A DNA stretch of 64,000 bases from Planctomycetota bacterium (GTDB taxonomy: Bacteria; Planctomycetota; SZUA-567; H5-PLA8), in assembly GCA_016200135.1 (NCBI GenBank), contig JACQFI010000056.1, positions 1-64,000 of the forward strand, in the 5' to 3' direction. Positions 6,954-15,245 of this stretch are shown piece after piece. Both the position numbers and the translations under genes were made by a program. Numbering within the stretch: position 1 is the stretch's first letter; each line of letters opens with the position of its first letter. The notes beneath the pieces were generated by a model, which saw only the letters and a program-made list of their open reading frames with translations, was not told the origin of the DNA and ran no database searches.

Positions 6954-8513
6954 CTATTGCGGTTTTGTGCGCTTGCGGGGAATCGCGGCGGAGACGCTGA
7001 ACGGCCCTTCCTCGCCGACACGGAAGCCCACGGTCACGTACCGCACCAGGCTCACCGTCGCGCGCACGGGGTTCGTCGTCGCGAACATGCTGATGACGTG
7101 GCCGGGTTCGGTGTCCTCGGCCTTCACCGGCAAGGTCCAGGCGGCGTACACCGCCCAGAAGCGCAGGGCCATCGCGAGCGCGAAGAAGGCCAGGTAGACG
7201 GGACGGCTATCCAGTTCCGAAGCGTTTGTAGCCCATGCGAAGAACGGCCGCGCCACGTCGTCCGCCAGCCAGAAGGCCAGGAAGCCCGGCAGGCCCAGGA
7301 CCAGCGAGAACGCCGCCATGCCCACCGCGCGCCCGCTCCCCTTACGCGTCGTGTAATTAATCAGCATCGGCCACATGAATAGGTTGATGCCGCAGAACCC
7401 CAGGCTTCCTCCCACATAGCCCAACCCCGCGAGATGCCAGTCGCCGGCTCCCGCGATGAAATACGGGATCGGGCAGAGCGCGTGGATCAGCAGGCACAGC
7501 ACCAGCGGGCCTCTATGGCCGTGCCGGTCCGAGAACTGGCCCCACAGGAAACTGAACGCGGTGAACGCGCCCAGCGTGATCATCTCGATCACCGAGATCG
7601 GGAAGACCCCCATCCCGATGTGCCCGCGCAGGAAGCGGAAGACCGCCGGGCCCATCACGCAGTTCGAGATCGACCAGAGCAGGTAGACGCCGATCATCCG
7701 CCGCAGGCCCGGATCGCTCAGGCTCTTGGTGAATTCCTTGAGCATGTTCGCGCTGCGCGGCATGCGTTTGGGCGCGCGGTGTTCCACGCCCAAAAAGAGC
7801 AGCGCGTCGGCTACGCCCACCACGACGCAGAAGGCGTAAATCGCCAGGTAACCGTAGGCGTTGTGGTGCAGCGAGAGGAAGAAACCCAGCCCAAAGCGCG
7901 CGAACGCTCCGGCCGCCGAACACCCGACTTGCCTTAAGCCCCAGTAACGCCCCTGGATCTCCGGCGGCACGAGGTCCGCCATCCACGAGAGCCACGCGTT
8001 CGAGCCCATCGCGTGCGTCACAAAGAAGAGCAGCACCAGCCCCGCGAGCGGCCAGAAGAGCGCCTCGCCTTTCCATTCCGGCCAGAGCACCGGGATCAAG
8101 CCAATCAGCAGCCAGATCACGCGGCTCCCGCCCACGCCCCAGATGAACAGGCCCTTGCGATGGCCGTAGCGTTCCTGAATCCACGAGCCCACCAACGCGC
8201 CAATGCCGGCCAGGCTCGCCAGGCCCATAAAGATGCCCAACTTGTCCTTGAGCCCAACGTCCTCGATATAAAAGTTGAATACGGTCCCTTGAACCGCTGT
8301 AAAGAAGGTTGCTCCAAGCGCGCTAGCGATGCCTGAAAGCAGGAGGCTTCTTTTCAATACTTTTGGGTCAAGTGGAGGGTAAAAGCCCCTCGAAGTCGCC
8401 GATAGAACAACGTCAGTATTGGCTTCTTCGGGCACTTTTATAGGGGTAATATTAGGTTCACACGCCGAAGCGCAACTCTCTTCTGTCACTATATTTGTAT
8501 GCGATTCGGCCAT
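6954..8513 (-). CDS. Major facilitator superfamily (MFS) transporter
   Basis: 519 residues with about twelve membrane helices split by a central loop (near VEHRAPKRMPRSANMLKEF), the usual MFS plan. A charged RYGHRKG sequence sits in the loop after helix 2, where MFS proteins carry the A-motif, and SDRHGHRG sits at the equivalent place in the second half. The first ~45 residues are hydrophilic and unlike the rest, so the real start may be later. It is divergent from the HlyD-like gene at 8649, so the two may share a promoter region and form an efflux pair. The substrate cannot be told. Confidence 0.85.
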   Translation of the reverse strand: MAESHTNIVTEESCASACEPNITPIKVPEEANTDVVLSATSRGFYPPLDPKVLKRSLLLSGIASALGATFFTAVQGTVFNFYIEDVGLKDKLGIFMGLASLAGIGALVGSWIQERYGHRKGLFIWGVGGSRVIWLLIGLIPVLWPEWKGEALFWPLAGLVLLFFVTHAMGSNAWLSWMADLVPPEIQGRYWGLRQVGCSAAGAFARFGLGFFLSLHHNAYGYLAIYAFCVVVGVADALLFLGVEHRAPKRMPRSANMLKEFTKSLSDPGLRRMIGVYLLWSISNCVMGPAVFRFLRGHIGMGVFPISVIEMITLGAFTAFSFLWGQFSDRHGHRGPLVLCLLIHALCPIPYFIAGAGDWHLAGLGYVGGSLGFCGINLFMWPMLINYTTRKGSGRAVGMAAFSLVLGLPGFLAFWLADDVARPFFAWATNASELDSRPVYLAFFALAMALRFWAVYAAWTLPVKAEDTEPGHVISMFATTNPVRATVSLVRYVTVGFRVGEEGPFSVSAAIPRKRTKPQ

Positions 8514-8648
8514 GTAACTTTCTTCGCGAAGGTAAAACGGCCTCGATCTCTTTCTTTCCTAAATTTCTTGCAATTCGGACCAATGAGTTCCATAATGCTT
8601 AGCGTTCCTAGACAAGAAGTCAAGTCTAAACATGTCCAAAGGAAGAGC

Positions 8649-9974
8649 ATGAAGACCACTCGGACGCTTTCCTGGATCATCGGCGGGACCTTCTCCGGAT
8701 TCATGGTTTTCGGAATTATCGGCATGGTGGCACAGATGGACGTCATCGTCCGCGCGCCGGGCGAACTCCGCCCCATCAAGTATGCCGACGTACGCCCGGC
8801 CATCGAGGGGATCGTGCTGGAGGTCTACAAGCGCGACGGCGACGGCGTGAAGGCCGGCGAGCCCATCCTGCGCATGGATGCGCGCATGGAGGAACTCGAG
8901 CGCGAGAAGGTCCGCCGCGAGACCGAACGCCTGGAAGGCGACCTGAAGGACCGCGAGCGCCAGCGCCAGGAATGCGCCGCCAAGCTCGACTTGTCCAAGT
9001 CGGCCGTCAAGGTCGCCGAAGCCGATGTCGAGAGCGGCAAGGCGAAATTGCAGGAAGTCCTGTCCAATCTGAAACAGGCCGAAGCGATTCCGGACGCGCT
9101 CGAGTACCGCAGCGCCGAAGAACGCCTGCGGCAGCAGCAGATCGCCTTGAAAGACGCCGAAAAAGCCTACGACGACGATCAGATTCTCTTCGAGAAAGGT
9201 CTCGTCTCCGAGCAGAACCTCAACAAGGCCCAGTCGGTGGTGGAGACCGCCAAGAGCGAACTGCGGGTGCGCGAGAACGCGCTCCTGATCTTCAAGAAGA
9301 CGCGCTTCGGCTCGGATATCGAGAAGGCCAAGGCCGAGGCCGCGGGGCAGAAGGCAGCGCTCGACGCCGCATGCGCGCGGCTCGACCAGCGCTGCAGCGA
9401 AGTGAAGCTCTGCGAACTCGCGAGCCAGGATGAGTCCGAGACGCGCCGCCTGGACATGGAGATCGGCAAGAACCGGCTCGCCGAGAAACGCCTGAGCCGC
9501 GAGATCGCGGAGAAGACCCTCGTCGCGCCGCTCGACGGCATTCTCTACGACTTCCACGCCAAACCGGGCCAGACGGTCACTCACAAGGAACGAACCGCCT
9601 GGGTCTTCGACAACTCGGCGTTCCTCTTTTACGGGCGCGTGCAGCAGATGGACCTCTCGAACATCGAGAAGGACAACCCGGCGCTGCTCTATTTCGACGC
9701 CCTGCCCTACCGGCTCGAAGGCACTTGGGACGCCAATGTAAGCGTCGCCTCGCAAATCGCGGCGCCGCCCACGGGCAACGCGGGCGAGTCCATCCTGCCA
9801 CTCCCGGGCGTCACCGACAACCACCCGCAGGCACTCGTGATTCTGGACGTCAAGCCCGACCCCCGCAACGCGAAACTGCGCGTCGGCTTCACCGGCTACG
9901 CGGAAATAACCGTTGGCCGCGCCAGCCTGCTGGAGGTCCTCTTCGGCCGAACCTCGAGCCCGAACAAGAAATAA
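8649..9974 (+). CDS. HlyD/EmrA-like membrane fusion (adaptor) protein
   Basis: About 441 residues. An N-terminal membrane anchor (residues ~7-28) precedes a biotinyl-lipoyl-like half motif (IVRAPGELRP, EGIVLEVYKRDGDGVKAGEP), a long alpha-hairpin coiled coil (~75-290), the second lipoyl half (TLVAPLDGILYDFHAKPGQTV) and a beta-barrel. This is the layout of adaptors that link an inner-membrane exporter to the outer membrane. The ATG at 8649 follows AAGGAAGAG, a good ribosome-binding site. Upstream in-frame starts at 8499 and 8583 would overlap or abut the divergent MFS gene. No outer-membrane channel gene is nearby, so its partner is uncertain; the MFS protein is a candidate. Confidence 0.85.
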   Translation: MKTTRTLSWIIGGTFSGFMVFGIIGMVAQMDVIVRAPGELRPIKYADVRPAIEGIVLEVYKRDGDGVKAGEPILRMDARMEELEREKVRRETERLEGDLKDRERQRQECAAKLDLSKSAVKVAEADVESGKAKLQEVLSNLKQAEAIPDALEYRSAEERLRQQQIALKDAEKAYDDDQILFEKGLVSEQNLNKAQSVVETAKSELRVRENALLIFKKTRFGSDIEKAKAEAAGQKAALDAACARLDQRCSEVKLCELASQDESETRRLDMEIGKNRLAEKRLSREIAEKTLVAPLDGILYDFHAKPGQTVTHKERTAWVFDNSAFLFYGRVQQMDLSNIEKDNPALLYFDALPYRLEGTWDANVSVASQIAAPPTGNAGESILPLPGVTDNHPQALVILDVKPDPRNAKLRVGFTGYAEITVGRASLLEVLFGRTSSPNKK

Positions 9975-10028
9975 TTCAGATGGCACAAGCCGCTCTCCGG
10001 CGGGTGCCCCTGTGCCACGACTTTTGGC

Positions 10029-10057
10029 TTGACTCCAGGCATAAGCGGAGAAATACT
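10029..10057 (+). promoter_or_regulatory. Candidate promoter of purA
   Basis: TTGACT at 10029-10034 (5 of 6) is separated by 17 bases from AATACT at 10052-10057 (4 of 6). A start near 10064 would give a leader of about 170 bases. The leader contains two GC hairpins, one around 10142-10162 and a clean one with arms 10172-10178 and 10182-10188. No known riboswitch fits it. Confidence 0.45.
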
Positions 10058-10232
10058 CGCGTAACGGTCGCCGGGATTTCCTGCGGCCGTTTTCTTTTGG
10101 CCGCGGATCGCCGCCGGGCTAGGTTTGCCGGGCGGTAAAAAGGCGGCCGGACTCGGCCCGCCTAACAAGGGGCCGCCATTCTGGCGGCGCCCGCACATGC
10201 ATGCGCCGCCGGTGTGAGAAAGGCAGGCGCAG

Positions 10233-11522
10233 ATGCCCGCTACCGTTCTGGTTGGAATGCAGTGGGGCGACGAAGGCAAGGCCAAGGTCCTCGACGCCCT
10301 CGCCGATGAGACCGACATCGTGGTCCGCTATCAGGGCGGCGCGAACGCCGGGCATACCGTCGTCGTCGGCAAGGAACGCTACGCGTTCCATCTCGTGCCG
10401 TCCGGCATCCTCCGCGATAATAAGGTCTGCGTGATCGCCAATGGCTGCGTCGTCGATCCCATCGAGCTCGTAAAAGAGATCAACGAGCTCCGCACCCGCG
10501 GCGTGAAGATCGACAGCACCAATCTGCAGCTCAGCGACCGCGCGCAGCTCGTGATGCCCTACCACCGCCTCGTCGACCAGCTCTCGGAGAAGAAGAAGGA
10601 GACAAGCGGCGCCGGGAAGATCGGGACGACGGGCCGCGGCATCGGGCCCGCGTACGTGGACAAGGTGGCGCGTTCGGGCATTCGCGTGATCGATGTCCTG
10701 CGCCCGAGCTACCTCGTGGACCGCGTGCGCCAGCGGCTCACGGAACTCAACCCGGTGCTCATCGCGGTCTACGGGCACGAACCCCTCGACGCGAACAAGA
10801 TCGCCGACGAAGTGCTCGCCGCCGCGCAGCCGCTTAAAGCCTTCATCGCGGACACCGCCGCGTTCATCAACGATGCGCTCGCGCACGGCCGGCGGCTGTT
10901 GTTCGAGGGCGCGCAGGGCTCGCTGCTGGACATCGACCACGGCACGTATCCGTACGTCACGAGTTCCAACGCGACGGCCGGCGGCGCGGCGACGGGTTCG
11001 GGCGTGAGCCCCAAGCGCATCGACACGGCCCTCGGCGTGGCCAAGGCCTACACGACGCGCGTCGGCGCCGGGCCTTTCCCGACGGAGCTGAAGGACGCGC
11101 AGGGCGATGCGATCCGCGAGCGCGGCGGCGAGTTCGGCACCACCACCGGCCGCCCGCGGCGCTGCGGCTGGTTCGACGCCGTCGGCGTGAGCTACGCGGC
11201 GGAAGTCTCCGGCGTGGACGCGATCGCGCTCACCAAGCTGGACGTGCTCACGGGTGAGAAGGAACTGCAGCTCTGCACGCGCTACAAGGTCGAGGGCCGC
11301 GAGCTCACGCGCTTCCCGGCCGACATTCACGCGGTGGAACTCGCGCAGCCCGTGTACGAGTCAATGCCCGGCTGGAAAGAGTCGCTCGAGGAGATCCGCC
11401 AGTACGAGAAGCTGCCCAAGGCCGCGCGGGACTACGTCGAGCGTATCGAGAAGCTTGTCGGCATCCCGGTCCGCTACATCGGCGTCGGAAAGTCCCGCGA
11501 TGCGCTGATTGAGAAGAAGTAG
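10233..11522 (+). CDS. purA: Adenylosuccinate synthetase
   Basis: 429 residues, the standard length. The enzyme joins IMP and aspartate using GTP, the first committed step to AMP. Visible motifs: the GTP-binding start GMQWGDEGKAK with RYQGGANAGHTVVV; the IMP/substrate loop GTTGRGIGPAYVDK; GAQGSLLDIDHGTYPYVTSS; and GEFGTTTGRPRRCGWFD near the C-terminal third. The usual GDEGKGK reads GDEGKAK here, a mild deviation that keeps the Asp and Lys. A leader of about 170 bases is likely. The gene is monocistronic; a long hairpin follows the stop, and rtcB converges from the other side. Confidence 0.96.
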   Translation: MPATVLVGMQWGDEGKAKVLDALADETDIVVRYQGGANAGHTVVVGKERYAFHLVPSGILRDNKVCVIANGCVVDPIELVKEINELRTRGVKIDSTNLQLSDRAQLVMPYHRLVDQLSEKKKETSGAGKIGTTGRGIGPAYVDKVARSGIRVIDVLRPSYLVDRVRQRLTELNPVLIAVYGHEPLDANKIADEVLAAAQPLKAFIADTAAFINDALAHGRRLLFEGAQGSLLDIDHGTYPYVTSSNATAGGAATGSGVSPKRIDTALGVAKAYTTRVGAGPFPTELKDAQGDAIRERGGEFGTTTGRPRRCGWFDAVGVSYAAEVSGVDAIALTKLDVLTGEKELQLCTRYKVEGRELTRFPADIHAVELAQPVYESMPGWKESLEEIRQYEKLPKAARDYVERIEKLVGIPVRYIGVGKSRDALIEKK

Positions 11523-11534
11523 GTCCCTATTGAA

Positions 11535-11589
11535 CTCTTCATGGCGGATGCTATAGTTCGAACTGTTAGGGAGTCTCCGCCATGAAGAG
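11535..11589. repeat. Long perfect inverted repeat between purA and rtcB (possible bidirectional terminator)
   Basis: Arms 11535-11548 and 11576-11589 are perfect 14-base inverted copies (CTCTTCATGGCGGA). The 27-base loop itself contains the palindrome AGTTCGAACT (11555-11564). The element sits between convergent purA and rtcB stops, so a transcription stop is plausible, but neither side has a U-tract. The right arm contains an ATG that opens a 14-codon frame preceded by GGGAG, possibly a gene remnant. Confidence 0.6.
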
Positions 11590-11660
11590 ATCGAACTTAG
11601 AACAAGAGGCTGCCTTAGGCTTGTAATGATCTGCCTGGAATTTAGGTATCACACGCACGG

Positions 11661-13169
11661 TCAATCGTCCGCCTGCGCCGAATCCTTAATCACGAAACGC
11701 GCTTTGAGCTTCGCTACGGTCGTGGCGAGGCCCGCGGTCTCCACCGAGCGCAGCACTTCGTGAAAATCCTTATACGCCGCGGGGGCCTCGTCCTTCGGGT
11801 ACTGCCGGCAATTGGAGAGGATGTCCAGCTCCTCCAGTTCCTGGTCGATCTTCTGCTGGTTCAGTTCACGCGTTGCCGCCTTGCGGCCCATGCAGCGGCC
11901 CGCGCCGTGGTTGACGCTGTAACAACTCTTCTCCGCCCCGGCGTCGGCGACCATCACCACGCTGCCCGCCGCGGGATTGCCGGGGAGCAGAATCGGGTGG
12001 CCGGTCGTCTCGAAATGCGTACCCTTCAACGCCGGGTGTCCCGCCGGAAAGGCGCGCGTCGAACCTTTTCGGTGCACCCAGCATTTGCGCCCTCCGACGA
12101 TCTCTTCACGCGCGATATTGTGGCTGATAAAATAGACTAGGCGTCCCTGGGCGCCCGGGATCACTTCCTGAAACGCTTCCAGCACCAGCGCGTTGATCAG
12201 CAGATGGTTGAGCGTCGCGAAGTTCGCGCCGAGGGCCAGGTCGTCGAGGTAATCGTCCGCCTCGGGCGTGCCCAGCGGCGCGTACACGAGTTCCCGGTCG
12301 TCCCCCGGCAGCGGGATGCTCCACTCCGCGAACTTGCGCTGCAGCGCGCGGAACTGCCCCTGCGCCAGGATGTTTCCAAAGCCGCGCGAACCGCAGTGCG
12401 AGAGAAACGCGACGCAGCCGTCTTTCAGGCCGAATGCGTCCGCCGTCTTTCGCGCGCGCTCGTCTTGATTAACCTGCACGATCTCGCATTCGCCGAAGTG
12501 GTTCCCGCCGCCGTACGAGCCGAGTTGCCGAAACTTCTCGCCAAGGTCGCGGAAGAGCTCCGCGTCGATCAAGCGTTCCAGGCGGCCCTCAAGAGCCTCC
12601 GCCGAGCCGTCGTGGCCAAGGTGAAAAGCGTCCTCGCAGCAGCCGGCCCACTCGGCGGGAATCTCGAGGGCCGCGCAGACCTCCTGCGACGCGCCTTCGA
12701 TGGCCGCGCGCTTGCCGAGGTACTCGTTGATCTTGCGGCTCTTCCGGGCTTGGCGCTGCCCCCGCCCCGGCCCGGTCGGCGTGCGTTCGAGAATCGCGTC
12801 GATCAGCGCCCGGCGCGTGGGCTTGTCGCGGACCGCGCTCGCCGGCAGATCGAGCTGGAGAAGACTCATACTGCATTTGATGTCCACGCCCACGGGCCCG
12901 GGATAGATATGCGTGGGCGAGACCAGCACGCAACCCACGGGCGCGCCATAGCCCAGGTGCGCGTCGGGGTTCAGCACGAGGTCGGTCACGCCCGGAGCCC
13001 CGCGCGCGTTCAGGGCCTGCTGCAGGCACCCGGCGTCGAAGCCGTCGCGAATCTTGCGTGTGCCGATGACCGTGATCGGTTTGCCCCGGTCGCCCGGCGC
13101 GGGGAGCAGGCCCGTCGCCTCGCCGGTCGCAACAATCTCGGGACGCTTGCCTGGTTCGACTTTGCTCAT
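11661..13169 (-). CDS. rtcB: RtcB-family RNA ligase
   Basis: 502 residues. RtcB joins 2',3'-cyclic phosphate (or 3'-phosphate) and 5'-OH RNA ends using GTP and manganese, in RNA repair or tRNA splicing. Metal and guanylylation motifs are visible: GVDIKCSM with Asp96 and Cys99, GGGNHFGE, SHCGSRGFGN, and the HGAGR motif in VNHGAGRCMGRKAA, whose His is the nucleotidylated residue in the family. The first metal motif is normally VDIGCGM, so Gly to Lys and Gly to Ser changes set this protein apart. The start has GAGG eight bases upstream. No RtcA, RtcR or archease gene is next to it. Confidence 0.88.
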   Translation of the reverse strand: MSKVEPGKRPEIVATGEATGLLPAPGDRGKPITVIGTRKIRDGFDAGCLQQALNARGAPGVTDLVLNPDAHLGYGAPVGCVLVSPTHIYPGPVGVDIKCSMSLLQLDLPASAVRDKPTRRALIDAILERTPTGPGRGQRQARKSRKINEYLGKRAAIEGASQEVCAALEIPAEWAGCCEDAFHLGHDGSAEALEGRLERLIDAELFRDLGEKFRQLGSYGGGNHFGECEIVQVNQDERARKTADAFGLKDGCVAFLSHCGSRGFGNILAQGQFRALQRKFAEWSIPLPGDDRELVYAPLGTPEADDYLDDLALGANFATLNHLLINALVLEAFQEVIPGAQGRLVYFISHNIAREEIVGGRKCWVHRKGSTRAFPAGHPALKGTHFETTGHPILLPGNPAAGSVVMVADAGAEKSCYSVNHGAGRCMGRKAATRELNQQKIDQELEELDILSNCRQYPKDEAPAAYKDFHEVLRSVETAGLATTVAKLKARFVIKDSAQADD

Positions 13170-13322
13170 GGAAAAACCTCGACGGTCCTGCGCGGAACTT
13201 GGAGGCTCAATCTACCCGCATAGCGCTGCGAATTGCAAATCGTGGGTCCGCACGGCGAGCCGAGCCGCAAGACCCCGGGTACAGTGCCTTGAACGGTTTG
13301 CCGAACATGGATAATCGCACCA

Positions 13323-13349
13323 TTGCATAAGTCTACTCACTGCTATAGA
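13323..13349 (+). promoter_or_regulatory. Candidate promoter of the AraC-family gene
   Basis: TTGCAT at 13323-13328 and TATAGA at 13344-13349 lie in a short AT-rich patch, but the spacer is only 15 bases, shorter than ideal. It is 57 bases upstream of the GTG start of the regulator gene. Confidence 0.35.
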
Positions 13350-13405
13350 ACTTCGTAACGCATGGATGATTATGAGGTCCATGTCCAGCGATCGGGAGGA
13401 CCTGC

Positions 13406-14311
13406 GTGAAAGCCTCGCTCTTGCATCTGCTGGAACTTCCCGAGCCGCCGCCTTGTCCAGTCGTCAGCCGCACCATCCATCAGCGGGACGCCTTCGCATA
13501 CGAAAGCATCTCCAAAGGTCCGAAGGACTACCAGGTCAACTACCTGCTGGAAGGCCGGATGGATTGTGAATTGGGCCACCGCAAGGTCCAGATGTTGCCC
13601 GGGGACCTGGTGATCTGCTTTCCGGGCAGGCCGTACCGCATTACCCGCGAGACCCACGTCGCGATCGCAAAGTACCACTGCCACTTCTCCTTCGGCGACT
13701 TGAAACCTATCGCCGTGGCCGCTCCGCACGAATGGGCCAGCCTAGCGTTGCGCATGGACGCTCAGGTCAATGCGCTGGCCCGGACACTCTGCGTTCCGGA
13801 CATCATCTCCGTGCGGGATCGCCACAGCGCGGAGAGCATCCTCTCCAGCATGTTCCAGGAACAGCGGGACGCGCATCCCGGCTCCGCGCTGGCTGCCCGA
13901 ACGCGCCTGCTCCTGCTGCTGCAGCAAGTCTCGCGGCAGGCGATCGAGGAACTCGCGAGTGAGAAACGCACCGAGAAGCCGAGCCGTTCGCACCTGCAGG
14001 TGGCCCGCGCGCTCGATTTCATCGAGGGACAGATCGCCAAACCGATCTCGCTGCACGATCTCGCCCAGCATCTGCGCCTGAACCCGGAGCACCTGTCGCG
14101 CATCTTCAGGTCGCGCACCGGCAAGAGCGTCGGCGAATACATTCTGCGGCGGAAGATGAACTTCGCCAAGGAACTGCTGATTGCTTCGGGCAAAAGCGTC
14201 AAGGAAGTATCGGCCTCCGTCGGCTTCCGCGACCCGCTCTATTTCAGCCGCCAGTTCCGCAAGAGCGAAGGCCTCTCGCCCACGGAATTTCTTTTGAACA
14301 ACGGCCTGTAA
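13406..14311 (+). CDS. AraC-family transcriptional regulator
   Basis: 301 residues. The N-terminal half is a cupin-like sensing domain (YQVNYLLEGRMDCELGHRKV ... GDLVICFPGRPY). The C-terminal ~100 residues carry the two helix-turn-helix motifs of AraC/XylS proteins, ending SVKEVSASVGFRDPLYFSRQF with GLSPTEF. The start is GTG at 13406, preceded at five bases by GGGAGGA. Such proteins activate or repress nearby catabolic genes in response to a small molecule; the ligand is unknown. The gene is alone, between rtcB and the tRNA-Cys gene. The cupin gene at 14689 is on the opposite strand and could be a target, but nothing in the sequence proves it. Confidence 0.9.
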   Translation: MKASLLHLLELPEPPPCPVVSRTIHQRDAFAYESISKGPKDYQVNYLLEGRMDCELGHRKVQMLPGDLVICFPGRPYRITRETHVAIAKYHCHFSFGDLKPIAVAAPHEWASLALRMDAQVNALARTLCVPDIISVRDRHSAESILSSMFQEQRDAHPGSALAARTRLLLLLQQVSRQAIEELASEKRTEKPSRSHLQVARALDFIEGQIAKPISLHDLAQHLRLNPEHLSRIFRSRTGKSVGEYILRRKMNFAKELLIASGKSVKEVSASVGFRDPLYFSRQFRKSEGLSPTEFLLNNGL

Positions 14312-14435
14312 TAGAGACCCGAGCAATTGGACGCCGCAGGCCGCGCCAAGCCACGCCACTCCAAGCCGTACCGAGCCGCCTGAAGTCGTATCGTTTCCAC
14401 GGTCCGAGCGCGCGCAAAAGCCCTGCGGAGCGACC

Positions 14436-14464
14436 TTGCGTTCACCCGGACCTGCCTGTATCAA
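14436..14464 (+). promoter_or_regulatory. Candidate promoter of tRNA-Cys
   Basis: TTGCGT at 14436-14441, a 17-base spacer, and TATCAA at 14459-14464 place a start point about six bases before the mature tRNA. The geometry fits a stable-RNA promoter, though each box matches consensus only 4 of 6. Confidence 0.45.
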
Positions 14465-14476
14465 TTTCCCAACTAT

Positions 14477-14548
14477 GGCCCCGTAGCCAAGTGGTAAGGC
14501 GACGGTTTGCAAAACCGTTATGCGGCGGTTCGAATCCGCCCGGGGCCT
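14477..14548 (+). tRNA. tRNA-Cys (anticodon GCA)
   Basis: A complete 72-base cloverleaf. The acceptor stem is GGCCCCG 14477-14483 with CGGGGCC 14541-14547, followed by discriminator T at 14548, the identity base expected for cysteine. The anticodon stem ACGGT/ACCGT encloses the loop TTGCAAA, giving anticodon GCA. The D-arm TAGCC-AAGTGGTAA-GGC and the T-arm GGCGG-TTCGAAT-CCGCC are intact. The 3' CCA is not encoded (TTTA follows), so it must be added by the CCA enzyme. Confidence 0.97.
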
Positions 14549-14688
14549 TTACTTTCAATATCTCAGCGTGCTTGTTCTTCGGCGACCTTAGTCCAAGCAG
14601 CCGAAACCAGACGCCGGCACGGCACTTCTAAATGGCTATTCCAAAGTTAGCGCTTCTGCAATTTGATCCGCATTAAGACGGGCCTCGT

Positions 14689-15084
14689 TCAGGTCCGAAA
14701 TTGTTCTTCACTGACCTTCTCCAGCCACTCGACGGCCTTGCCCTCGAGTTTCTCCTGAATGGCGATATGTGTCATCCCCGTCGTGGCCGTGGCCCCGTGC
14801 CAGTGCTTCTCGCCCGGAGCAAACCAGACCACGTCGCCGGGCCGGATCTCCTCCACTGGCCCGCCCCAGCGCTGCGCCCAGCCGCAACCTGCGATCACGA
14901 TCAGGTTCTGGCCGAGCGGGTGCGTGTGCCACGCGGTGCGGGCTCCCGGCTCGAAGGTGACGCTGGCCCCCGCGACTCGGGCCGGCTCTGCGGCATCGAG
15001 CAAAGAATCTATGCGCACCATACCCGTGAAATAGTGCTCCGGTCCTTTGCTGGAAGGCCTGGAACCGCAACGTTTGATCTCCAT
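14689..15084 (-). CDS. Small cupin-domain protein
   Basis: 131 residues forming a single cupin barrel. Metal-binding motif 1 is [14 protein letters not shown] and motif 2 is [17 protein letters not shown], so the His pairs for a bound metal are kept. It resembles small quercetinase-like or hydroxynitrile-lyase-like cupins, but the substrate cannot be told. The ATG at 15084 is chosen because AAGGAGGGG lies just upstream. The longer frame extending to 15315 overlaps the mnmE start and is not cupin-like. It is divergent from mnmE with a 161-base gap. Confidence 0.85.
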   Translation of the reverse strand: MEIKRCGSRPSSKGPEHYFTGMVRIDSLLDAAEPARVAGASVTFEPGARTAWHTHPLGQNLIVIAGCGWAQRWGGPVEEIRPGDVVWFAPGEKHWHGATATTGMTHIAIQEKLEGKAVEWLEKVSEEQFRT

Positions 15085-15245
15085 ATCATCCCCTCCTTGT
15101 ACGCTTGCCGGCGGTGCTCCGCTTGGACAGAAGTCCAGGTCCGCGAGTCTCGGCAGGCCGCTCGTCCTGTAACTTACCACACGCCTCCGCGGGAAAGGGC
15201 TTTGCAGGGCTTTCGCAAAAGAGTAACTCTTGTTACGTTTGGCGC

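Noticed and set aside
8559..9986. 475-codon minus-strand frame opposite the HlyD-like gene
   Set aside because: No recognisable domain, biased composition, and it mirrors a real coding frame. The plus strand has a ribosome-binding site and adaptor motifs.
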